Positions 1 to 6,962 of a DNA stretch of 21,037 nt are shown piece after piece (within the stretch, counting starts at the first letter, position 1; the number at the start of each line of letters is the position of its first letter). The translations under genes were made by a program, and so were the position numbers. Below the pieces are notes generated by a model. The model was not told where the DNA came from. It ran no database searches and was given only the letters and a program-made list of their open reading frames with translations. Source of the stretch: Vibrio sp. UBA2441 (GTDB lineage Bacteria > Pseudomonadota > Gammaproteobacteria > Enterobacterales > Vibrionaceae); the NCBI GenBank assembly GCA_002342685.1, contig DDQN01000068.1, positions 1 to 21,037 of the forward strand, written 5' to 3'.

Positions 1-1
1 T

Positions 2-86
<85 letters not shown>

Positions 87-91
87 TATAT

Positions 92-121
92 AAAGCCAAC
101 TCGAAAGAGTTGGCTTTTTTC
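92..121 (+). terminator. Intrinsic terminator after tRNA-Tyr
   Basis: The stem pairs GCCAACTC with GAGTTGGC around a GAAA loop, is extended by A-T pairs, and ends in a run of six T. It lies a few bases after the tRNA CCA end. Confidence 0.93.
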
Positions 122-387
122 TTGCCTGAAAATCCTCATCACTACATTAGCTTTACTTATCCCAATATAAATTCACATATCAGTATCATTCAATTAACTT
201 TTCATCAAAGGCTACGCATTCAACTAACCCCCACACAAGACAAACAACAGTTCAGAACTGTTTCGCATTAGTTTTATTAATGTGTAATGAAATATTTCTC
301 ACTCAAACGTGACAATACATAACACTAGTTATTGATACAATAGATCGCATTTTACACTTGAATTTTAACTACAAAGAGACTTTTATA
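122..387. other. AT-rich spacer upstream of the POT-like transporter
   Basis: I see no gene here. The spacer should hold the promoter of the transporter gene, but no hexamer pair is convincing. TTGATA at 332-337 could be a -35 element but lacks a good -10 at normal spacing. A weak ribosome-binding stretch (AAGAGA, about 374-379) precedes the ATG at 388. Confidence 0.4.
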
Positions 388-1860
388 ATGTGGAATAGAC
401 TTAATGGGTCGATGATGTTCTGCCAAATGATGTTTGGCTTATCTTATTACGGTGTCATGATCATCCTTACCCGTTTTTTCCTAGAAGATCTGGGATATGA
501 CGAAGCAGATACAATGATGATTGTTGGTGCATTCTCATCAATAGGTCCTCTGTTTGCCATCGCAGGTGGCTTTATTGCCGATAAATTCCTCGGCGCTTAT
601 CGTTCACTCACCATCAGTTATTTCGGATTTGCATCTGGATATACCATGTTAGTGCTGGGTGCATCGGTACAAAACGTCGCTTTGTGCTTAGCGGGTATTG
701 CACTGGCAAGTTATGCTCGTGGATTAATGTCGCCTTCTTATCCAAGCCTCTACAAACGTACCTTTGCCACCGAAGAAGACTTTGAAAATGGCTTTCCAGT
801 CAATTACTCGGTGAACAACCTGGGTGCTCTCATTGGCCAATACATGTTCCCGCTATTTGTATTAGTCATTGGTTTTAACGGTAGCTTTATGATCTCAGCG
901 GTGATGGCTGCGCTTGCATTTAGTACATTGGTTATATTCAGAAAGCAACTTCTCAATGTTGGTGCAGAAATTGACCAACAAGCGGTAAGCAGTAAAAACT
1001 GGATTGCATTTGCTGGTATTTCTATTGCGATGATTGGGTTGGTATTTTTCATGTTCTCAAACATGGATATTGGCAAGAATATCGTGTATGCCATTGGCGC
1101 AGCCGCTATCTTGTACTTCATCTCTTTAATGGCCAAAGCAAGTAAGCCTGACGCACTTAAAATGGGTACTATCCTTATCGCAATGGCGTTGACCACCGCA
1201 TTTTTTGTTTACTACGGACAGATGATGACATCCATGACAATGGTAACCATCAATACAATGCGTGGCGACTTATTTGGCATCATTCCAATCGCACCAGAAG
1301 CATCCATGGCGATGAACCCACTATGGTGTATGGTCGCCGGCCCGATCATTTCAATGACCTTCTCTTCCCTTGAGAAACGTGGTATCACTTTCTCTACAGC
1401 GACAAAGGTGGGCTTTGCCTTTATTCTAACTGCTATCGCATTTGGTATTCTGGCAGCCGCTGCTCTCGCAATTGGAGAAGATGTTGTTATTCGTCCGGAA
1501 GTATTCTTTGTCATTCACTTCTTCCAGGCATTTGCGGAAGTTATCGTTGGTAGCTTAGTGGTTGCCTTCATTCTTTCCGTTGCACCAAAACACATTGAAA
1601 ACTTCTCTGTAAGTCTATTCTCTGTAGCAATAGCGCTTAGTGGTATTGTTGGCGCGGTATTCTCTACCTCTATCGCACTAGAAAAAGGCCAGGAGATCAC
1701 ACAGGAGATTGTGCAAACTGTTTATGGTGGTTATTTCAGCACCTTAACTATTTGGGCTGTTGTCATGGTTGTTATCGCTCTAGGTTCTTCTTTCGTTATC
1801 CGTAAGATGCTAGAAGCCGCAGCTAACAATGAAAAAGAAATGAAACCAGCCAAAGTATAA
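388..1860 (+). CDS. POT/PTR2-family transporter with altered proton-coupling residues
   Basis: A 490-residue, very hydrophobic inner-membrane protein of the length and layout of bacterial proton-dependent oligopeptide transporters (MFS fold, 12-14 helices). The family loop motif is clear at residues 60-72 (GGFIADKFLGAYR), and helix 5 resembles the POT stretch before SINIGSL (here VNYSVNNLGALIG). The usual helix-1 motif ExxERFSYYG reads QMMFGLSYYG (residues 13-22), so both glutamates and the arginine are absent. The helix-4 lysine and helix-7 glutamate positions also appear replaced. I therefore call it a POT-fold transporter but not confidently a proton/peptide symporter; the substrate is unknown. 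I chose the ATG at 388 over an upstream TTG at 358 because a weak ribosome-binding stretch precedes it and its length fits the family. The gene is a single unit ended by its own terminator. Confidence 0.85.
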   Translation: MWNRLNGSMMFCQMMFGLSYYGVMIILTRFFLEDLGYDEADTMMIVGAFSSIGPLFAIAGGFIADKFLGAYRSLTISYFGFASGYTMLVLGASVQNVALCLAGIALASYARGLMSPSYPSLYKRTFATEEDFENGFPVNYSVNNLGALIGQYMFPLFVLVIGFNGSFMISAVMAALAFSTLVIFRKQLLNVGAEIDQQAVSSKNWIAFAGISIAMIGLVFFMFSNMDIGKNIVYAIGAAAILYFISLMAKASKPDALKMGTILIAMALTTAFFVYYGQMMTSMTMVTINTMRGDLFGIIPIAPEASMAMNPLWCMVAGPIISMTFSSLEKRGITFSTATKVGFAFILTAIAFGILAAAALAIGEDVVIRPEVFFVIHFFQAFAEVIVGSLVVAFILSVAPKHIENFSVSLFSVAIALSGIVGAVFSTSIALEKGQEITQEIVQTVYGGYFSTLTIWAVVMVVIALGSSFVIRKMLEAAANNEKEMKPAKV

Positions 1861-1877
1861 TGATCTGACTTTAGATT

Positions 1878-1893
1878 GGGGTCAGACCCCAGC
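1878..1893 (+). repeat. GGGGTCAGACCCC palindrome, copy 1
   Basis: GGGGTC-A-GACCCC is a near-perfect palindrome; with its flanking T and A the arms are 7 bp. Together with the following AGC, 16 nt recur as the reverse complement at 2914-2929, on the other side of the yqjG-like gene. I recall this core as common in gammaproteobacterial REP-type repeats, but have not verified that here. Confidence 0.85.
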
Positions 1894-1921
1894 ATTATCG
1901 CTGGCGCCTGGCCCTTTTTTT
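1878..1921 (+). terminator. Intrinsic terminator of the POT-like gene, built on a palindromic repeat
   Basis: GGGGTCAG (1878-1885) can pair, allowing G-U, with CTGGCCCT (1908-1915). An inner hairpin CCAGC-attatc-GCTGG sits inside, and seven T follow at 1915-1921. The left arm is part of the 16-nt sequence GGGGTCAGACCCCAGC, which recurs inverted at 2914-2929. Confidence 0.75.
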
Positions 1922-1955
1922 ATTATTCAAAAACAACTTTATTCGAAGAACTACT

Positions 1956-2876
1956 TTACTCAAAGAATAGCGCAGGCCCCACGGGTACTATCTGTGTCGG
2001 ATTGATTTTTTTATGGCTAAAGTAATAATGTCTTTTTATCTGCTCGAAATTGACCGTCTGTTTAATACCTTCTATCTGATACAGCGCTTTCAAATATCGA
2101 AACATATTAGGATAATCAATAATACGTTTTTTATTGCATTTAAAGTGCCCTACATAAACGACATCGAATCGAATTAACGTAGTAAAAAGCCGCCAATCGG
2201 CTTCTGTGATTTGCTCTCCTACTAAATACGAGCTTTCTCCTAACCTTTTCTCTACAACATCTAAGGCATCAAACAGTGTCTTATAGGCATCTTGGTACGC
2301 CTGCTGCGTCGTTGCAAAACCACATTGATAAACTCCGTTATTTATATTGGGATAGACAAAATCGTTCCACTTATCAATCTCCTCCTGTAGCTCATAAGGA
2401 TAATAATCGTCAAGATTACGAGTCGTTTCATCAAATTCGGAATTGAACATTCGAATTATTTCAGAAGATTCATTATTTACAATATTCTCCGTTTGCTTAT
2501 CCCATAAGACAGGTACAGTGACTCTACCGGTATAATCAGGTTTAGCTCTGGTATAAAGTTGATGAAGACAAGTATACCCGTAGACCGGCTCAGGAGATTC
2601 AAAGACCCAACCTTTATTCAACATATCTGGGCTCACTACAGTCACGCCAATATGTTCAGTCAGTCCTTTCAGCTGGCGGAATATCAAGGTACGATGCGCC
2701 CAAGGGCAGGCTAAGGATACATAAAGGTGATACCGCCCACTCTCTGGTTGAAAAGGTGAAACCGGACTATTTTCAATCCAGCGGCGAAATCCAGCATCTT
2801 CTCTACTATAACTTCCGGAACTCTTATTAGCATCGGAATCGAGAGCACTCCATTTGCCGTTAATTAATTGTCCCAT
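1956..2876 (-). CDS. yqjG: Glutathionyl-hydroquinone reductase (GST superfamily, YqjG/ECM4 type)
   Basis: A 306-residue cytoplasmic protein strongly resembling E. coli YqjG. It starts MGQLINGKW and has the N-terminal thioredoxin-like half with YHLYVSLACPWAHR, where Cys57 is the expected catalytic cysteine. NNESSEIIRMFN follows, and the helical C-terminal half carries TEADWRLFTTLIRFD and ends in the SHKKINPTQIVPVGP segment. Family enzymes reduce glutathionyl-hydroquinones, releasing glutathione. The frame stays open upstream to 2942, but I placed the start at 2876. That matches the family N-terminus and has GAGGT six bases upstream, and the extension would translate the palindromic repeat. The gene converges on the POT-like gene and is transcribed alone. 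Confidence 0.92.
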   Translation of the reverse strand: MGQLINGKWSALDSDANKSSGSYSREDAGFRRWIENSPVSPFQPESGRYHLYVSLACPWAHRTLIFRQLKGLTEHIGVTVVSPDMLNKGWVFESPEPVYGYTCLHQLYTRAKPDYTGRVTVPVLWDKQTENIVNNESSEIIRMFNSEFDETTRNLDDYYPYELQEEIDKWNDFVYPNINNGVYQCGFATTQQAYQDAYKTLFDALDVVEKRLGESSYLVGEQITEADWRLFTTLIRFDVVYVGHFKCNKKRIIDYPNMFRYLKALYQIEGIKQTVNFEQIKRHYYFSHKKINPTQIVPVGPALFFE

Positions 2877-2907
2877 ATACACCTCAGCACTACTTACGAA
2901 CCCATTA

Positions 2908-2936
2908 AGTATAGCTGGGGTCTGACCCCTCGATAT
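2908..2936 (-). promoter_or_regulatory. Candidate yqjG promoter with a palindrome in the spacer
   Basis: On the - strand, TATACT (2913-2908) is a good -10 element, 31 bases before the start codon. A poor -35 (ATATCG, 2936-2931) lies 17 bp away. The 13-bp palindrome at 2917-2929 fills that spacer, a position typical of a repressor operator. The -35 is weak, so this is tentative. Confidence 0.35.
2914..2929 (-). repeat. GGGGTCAGACCCC palindrome, copy 2 (inverted)
   Basis: Read on the - strand this is identical over 16 nt to 1878-1893. It lies upstream of the yqjG-like start, overlapping the candidate promoter. Confidence 0.85.
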
Positions 2937-2956
2937 ATACACCGATTTTTTAGCAC

Positions 2957-2990
2957 AAAAAAAGCGCGGCTCAACTAAGAAACCGCGCTT
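2957..2990 (-). terminator. Intrinsic terminator of the opp operon
   Basis: On the - strand AAGCGCGG (2990-2983) pairs with CCGCGCTT (2969-2962), followed by a U-run (A-run at 2957-2963 on the + strand). It lies about 30 bp past the oppF stop. Confidence 0.9.
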
Positions 2991-3018
2991 AAGCCCGTCA
3001 CAGGCTGAAATATATTAC

Positions 3019-4008
3019 TTACTTTACATGTAAGCAGGAAACAGCGTGTACGTCTGTTCCTTCGATACTTGGTTTAGTTTTAGCACACTCATCTGTTGCA
3101 ATAGGGCAACGAGTACGGAAAACACAACCAGAGGGTGGATTAATTGGTGACGGTAAGTCCCCTTCCAACATCTGTATTTTCTTGGTCCGCTCTATCTCTG
3201 GGTCAGGGATAGGCACTGCAGACATTAACGCTTTGGTGTAAGGGTGTTTTGGCTCGGCAAATAAAGCATGTGCTTCGCCCAGCTCTACTGCATTACCCAA
3301 ATACATTACCAATACGCGATCAGAGATATGTTTAACTACTGAAAGGTCATGCGCAATGAAGACAAGGCTCAAGCCAAGCTCTTTTTGCAGCTCTTTAAGC
3401 AGGTTAACAACCTGAGCCTGAATAGATACATCCAGTGCCGAAACAGGCTCATCACAGATGATCATTTTAGGCTTCAGAATCAATGCACGTGCAATACCAA
3501 TACGCTGACACTGGCCACCAGAGAACTCGTGAGGATAGCGGTTAATCAAGTTAGGCAGTAGCCCAACTTTTGCCATCATCTCTTTAACACGATCTTTCAC
3601 TTCTTGCTTAGTCAGTTTTGGATAAAACGTTTCCAAAGGCTCAGCAATGATGTCGCCGATGTTCATACGTGGGTTGAGGGAAGCAAGTGGGTCCTGGAAA
3701 ATCATCTGAATCTCTTTACGAGTTTCACGACGTTGAACATCCTGCATCTTAGTCAAATCCTGACCAAGCCACATTACCTCGCCTTCAGTCGCTTCAACCA
3801 AGCCAATAATTGCTCGGGCGAAAGTAGACTTACCGCAACCGGATTCACCAACAACACCCAGTGTTTCACCTTCATACAAGCGAACGTTGATACCGTCTAC
3901 CGCTTTAAGGTCAGATGGTTTAGTCCAAGGCCATGCAGACTTGGCTGCAATGCTAAAGTAAACTTTCAGGTCTTTAACATCTAATAGTAGTTTTTTTTCA
4001 GCACTCAT
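3019..4008 (-). CDS. oppF: Oligopeptide ABC transporter ATP-binding protein OppF
   Basis: A 329-residue ABC ATPase on the cytoplasmic face, pairing with OppD to power peptide import. Walker A GESGCGKS is at about residues 54-61. The Q-loop region reads MIFQDPLASLNPRM, the signature is FSGGQCQRIGIARAL, and Walker B is MIICDEPVSALD with a following HDLSVV switch histidine. The C-terminal oligopeptide/dipeptide domain has four or more cysteines (GCVFRTRCP, DECAK, VSCLHV), a pattern that in related Dpp/Opp ATPases is associated with an iron-sulfur cluster. Its ATG shares one base with the oppD stop (TAATG), suggesting translational coupling. It is the last gene of the operon, followed by a terminator. 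Confidence 0.97.
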   Translation of the reverse strand: MSAEKKLLLDVKDLKVYFSIAAKSAWPWTKPSDLKAVDGINVRLYEGETLGVVGESGCGKSTFARAIIGLVEATEGEVMWLGQDLTKMQDVQRRETRKEIQMIFQDPLASLNPRMNIGDIIAEPLETFYPKLTKQEVKDRVKEMMAKVGLLPNLINRYPHEFSGGQCQRIGIARALILKPKMIICDEPVSALDVSIQAQVVNLLKELQKELGLSLVFIAHDLSVVKHISDRVLVMYLGNAVELGEAHALFAEPKHPYTKALMSAVPIPDPEIERTKKIQMLEGDLPSPINPPSGCVFRTRCPIATDECAKTKPSIEGTDVHAVSCLHVK

Positions 4009-4979
4009 TATTTATTCCAAGTCTCCCAGTCAGAAAAACATGCACGCTGACGTCCGTCACCAAATGGCGTCAAAATCGGCGATTCCTTAGTACAACGTTC
4101 TGTTACACGATGGCAACGCTCTTGATAAGGACAGCCTATTGGCAGGCGCAGTAGGTTTGGTGGATTCCCTGGAATAGTTGGTAATATTTCACCCTCGGTA
4201 TCTAGACGCGGAATCGCTTTAAGCAAGCCTTCTGCGTATGGATGAGTCGGCTTGTAGAATATTTCGTCTACCGTACCGTATTCCATTGTACGACCGGCGT
4301 ACATCACCAGTACTTTGTCACAAGAACCGGCAACAACACCTAAATCGTGTGTAATCATGATAATCGCTGTATTAAACTCTTTTTTAAGCTCATTCAGCAG
4401 GTCCATGATTTGTGCTTGTACTGTTACGTCAAGCGCAGTCGTTGGCTCATCGGCAATAAGAAGCTTAGGACGACACAATAACGCCATCGCAATCATTACG
4501 CGTTGACGCATACCGCCGGAAAACTCATGTGGATACATGGTGATACGGTTGCGAGCCTCAGGAATTTTAACCGCTTCAAGCATGCGCACAGACTCTTCAA
4601 AAGCTTCTGCTTTGCCAATGCCTTTGTGCAGCATCAATACTTCCATCAACTGATCACTTACCTTCATATATGGGTTAAGTGAGGTCATCGGGTCCTGAAA
4701 GATCATAGCAATCTGTTCAGCACGTACCTTGTTCAGTTCTTTCTCAGGCAAGTTTAAGATTTCTTTACCTTCGAACTTAGCACTACCTTTGATAATGCCG
4801 TTTTTGGCCAGCAATCCCATAATCGCAAACACGGTTTGAGACTTGCCTGAACCTGATTCGCCCACAATACCAAGAGTTTCACCTTGCTTGAGCGAGAAAT
4901 TTAAATCGTTTACTGCGGTAACCATACCATCTTGAGTGGTGAACTCTACGCGCAGGTCTTTGACATCTAATAAACTCAT
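4008..4979 (-). CDS. oppD: Oligopeptide ABC transporter ATP-binding protein OppD
   Basis: A 323-residue ABC ATPase, partner of OppF. Walker A GESGSGKS is at residues 40-47, with MIFQDPMTSLNPYM, signature FSGGMRQRVMIAMAL, Walker B LLIADEPTTALD and the H-loop THDLGVVAG. The C-terminal oligopeptide-transporter domain carries GCPYQERCHRVTERC and a further cysteine near the end, like OppF. GGAAAG lies six to seven bases upstream of the ATG. It follows oppC after 34 bp and overlaps oppF by one base, so the two ATPases are probably made in equal amounts. Confidence 0.97.
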   Translation of the reverse strand: MSLLDVKDLRVEFTTQDGMVTAVNDLNFSLKQGETLGIVGESGSGKSQTVFAIMGLLAKNGIIKGSAKFEGKEILNLPEKELNKVRAEQIAMIFQDPMTSLNPYMKVSDQLMEVLMLHKGIGKAEAFEESVRMLEAVKIPEARNRITMYPHEFSGGMRQRVMIAMALLCRPKLLIADEPTTALDVTVQAQIMDLLNELKKEFNTAIIMITHDLGVVAGSCDKVLVMYAGRTMEYGTVDEIFYKPTHPYAEGLLKAIPRLDTEGEILPTIPGNPPNLLRLPIGCPYQERCHRVTERCTKESPILTPFGDGRQRACFSDWETWNK

Positions 4980-5013
4980 TATTCTTTCCAGTATATTTGT
5001 CTAAGCCAGTGGC

Positions 5014-5916
5014 TTATCTGTCTTTTGGATCTAACGCGTCACGCAGACCATCACCAACATAGTTAAAGCAGAACAGTGTTACCACCATAAAGCACGCAGG
5101 GAAGATAAGTTGCCAGATCGCAACTTCCATAGTTTGAGCACCTTCTTGAAGCAGCGCCCCCCAGCTTGTCATTGGTTCCTGAACCCCTAACCCCAAAAAG
5201 GATAAGAAAGATTCAGTCAGAATCATACTTGGTATCAGCAGTGTTGAATAAACTGCCACAATACCCAGAACATTAGGAATGATATGACGGGTAATAATTT
5301 TCCAGTTACTTACACCACTAACATGCGCCGCTTCAATAAATTCTTTATTACGTAGGCTGAGTGTCTGACCACGTACAATACGTGCCATATCCAACCAAGC
5401 GATCGCACCAATAGCGACAAAAATCAGGACGATATTTCGACCAAAGAAAGTCACCAGTACAATGACCAAGAACATAAATGGTACTGCGTACAAAATTTCC
5501 AGAACACGCATCATGATGCGGTCAGTACGGCCACCAATATAACCCGATGTCGCGCCATATAAAGTACCAATAAGTACAGCAACCAACGCACCAAGAACAC
5601 CAACCATCAGTGAAATTCGACCACCAACAAGAGTACGAACAAAAAGGTCGCGACCTAAGCTATCCGTTCCAAACAGATGCTCTGCTGAAGGTGCCTGATG
5701 TAATGCATACCAGTCAGTATCGTCATAGGTATACTGAGCAATCATCGGCAGGAAAATAACCGCAAAAATCATAGCGGTCAGAATTGCAAGGCTCACCATC
5801 GCCGCTTTATTGCGCATAAATCGGATGCGAGCATCTTGCCATAAACTACGGCCTTCAATTTCCAAGTTCTCTGCGAACTTTTCTACCGCATCAAGATTGT
5901 CTTTTTTCGTTAACAT
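5014..5916 (-). CDS. oppC: Oligopeptide ABC transporter permease OppC
   Basis: A 300-residue inner-membrane permease. The N-terminal cytoplasmic stretch (EIEGRSLWQDARIRFMRN) precedes the first membrane segment. The binding-protein-dependent permease domain has the coupling-helix motif EFIEAAHVSGVSNWKIITRHIIPN, contacting the ATPases, and the protein ends GLRDALDPKDR exactly as in E. coli OppC. I placed the start at 5916 rather than an in-frame ATG at 5931. The resulting MLTKKDN matches the E. coli N-terminus, and the intervening bases (GGGAACGGA) serve better as ribosome-binding sequence. That leaves a 15-bp gap to the oppB stop. Confidence 0.95.
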   Translation of the reverse strand: MLTKKDNLDAVEKFAENLEIEGRSLWQDARIRFMRNKAAMVSLAILTAMIFAVIFLPMIAQYTYDDTDWYALHQAPSAEHLFGTDSLGRDLFVRTLVGGRISLMVGVLGALVAVLIGTLYGATSGYIGGRTDRIMMRVLEILYAVPFMFLVIVLVTFFGRNIVLIFVAIGAIAWLDMARIVRGQTLSLRNKEFIEAAHVSGVSNWKIITRHIIPNVLGIVAVYSTLLIPSMILTESFLSFLGLGVQEPMTSWGALLQEGAQTMEVAIWQLIFPACFMVVTLFCFNYVGDGLRDALDPKDR

Positions 5917-5931
5917 AATATCCGTTCCCAA

Positions 5932-6852
5932 TTAATAACGAATTTTCGGGTCTATCGTTGCTAGTAAAATATCAACAATGGTATTAAACAAGATAAATAG
6001 GAAACCTATTAAAATTGTTACTCCCATTACTAGCGAATAGTCACGGTTAAATGCAGCGTTTACGAATAGTTTACCAATGCCCGGTAAACCAAAAATCGTT
6101 TCGATAACAACGGAACCGGTAATAATACCGACAAACGCGGGGCCCATATAAGAAACCACAGGTAACATAGCAGGTTTTAGCGCGTGCTTAACCACAATGT
6201 AAGAATAACTTAGCCCTTTAGCTCGAGCTGTTCGGATAAAGTTACTGTTCAGTGTTTCAATCATGCTTCCGCGGGTAATACGGGCAAAAGTCGCCACGTA
6301 AAGTAATGACATACCAATTACTGGCAGGAACATATACTTGAAGGAGCCATCAAGCCATCCCCCTGCAGGGAACCAGCCTAGATTGATTGAAAACAAGTAA
6401 ATTAGAGCAGGTGCCAACACAAAGGAAGGCATCACCACCCCCAACATGGCAGTAGACATTATACTGTAATCTAACCAGGTGTTTTGCCGGAGCGCCGCTA
6501 ATGTGCCCACCCCTACACCCATAATGACGGTAAAAATAAAGGCAGCAAAACCAATTTTAGCTGACACTGGTAACGCGCTTGCAACAAGCTCATTCACCGT
6601 AAAATCTTTATATTTAAACGAAGGGCCAAAATCACCTTGAATGATATTGGTCAGATAAGTTAAATACTGTTCATGTACCGGCTTATCTAAACCGTATTTG
6701 GCGTTAATGTTGGCCATTACTTCAGGAGGCAACGGACGTTCTGTTGAAAACGGGTTACCCGGAGCAAAGCGCATAAGGAAAAAAGAAATTGTAATCAATA
6801 CCAACATAGTTGGAATGGCTTCCAATAATCTTTTCGCGATGAATTTAAACAT
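5932..6852 (-). CDS. oppB: Oligopeptide ABC transporter permease OppB
   Basis: A 306-residue inner-membrane permease with the standard OppB/DppB layout. An N-terminal helix (residues about 9-29) leads into APGNPFSTERPLPPE, then a periplasmic region with NIIQGDFGPSFKYKDFTVNEL, and a five-helix permease core. The coupling motif reads NFIRTARAKGLSYSYIVVKHALKPA, and the protein ends in DPKIRY. GAGTGAG precedes the ATG. It forms the peptide channel with OppC. It is the first gene after the oppA-oppB attenuator hairpin, so its level depends on read-through from oppA. Confidence 0.96.
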   Translation of the reverse strand: MFKFIAKRLLEAIPTMLVLITISFFLMRFAPGNPFSTERPLPPEVMANINAKYGLDKPVHEQYLTYLTNIIQGDFGPSFKYKDFTVNELVASALPVSAKIGFAAFIFTVIMGVGVGTLAALRQNTWLDYSIMSTAMLGVVMPSFVLAPALIYLFSINLGWFPAGGWLDGSFKYMFLPVIGMSLLYVATFARITRGSMIETLNSNFIRTARAKGLSYSYIVVKHALKPAMLPVVSYMGPAFVGIITGSVVIETIFGLPGIGKLFVNAAFNRDYSLVMGVTILIGFLFILFNTIVDILLATIDPKIRY

Positions 6853-6889
6853 AAACTCACTCTATTCAGTCTGTGACAGTGTTTTAATT

Positions 6890-6935
6890 AAAAAAAAACA
6901 AATAGGCTCTGCATGTGTTAATCACATGCAGTGCC
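6890..6935 (-). terminator. Hairpin plus U-run between oppA and oppB (likely partial terminator)
   Basis: On the - strand, GGCACTGCATGTG (6935-6923) pairs with CACATGCAGAGCC (6917-6905), 12 of 13 positions, around a 5-nt loop. TATTTG and a run of about nine U follow (+ strand A-run near 6890-6898). It lies between the oppA stop and the oppB start. A terminator here with leaky read-through would give much more OppA than OppBCDF, as binding-protein transporters usually need. Confidence 0.8.
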
Positions 6936-6962
6936 TCAAATTATAGTTTTACTATTGAAAAA

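Noticed and set aside
281..310. Possible CRP site upstream of the POT-like gene (TGTGT...CTCAC)
   Set aside because: The half-sites are not separated by six bases, and the match is poor.
358..387. TTG start of the POT-like gene at 358
   Set aside because: No ribosome-binding sequence precedes it; the ATG at 388 has one, though weak, and fits the family length.
2877..2942. N-terminal extension of the yqjG-like protein to 2942
   Set aside because: It would translate the palindromic repeat. The ATG at 2876 has GAGGT and the family N-terminus MGQLI.
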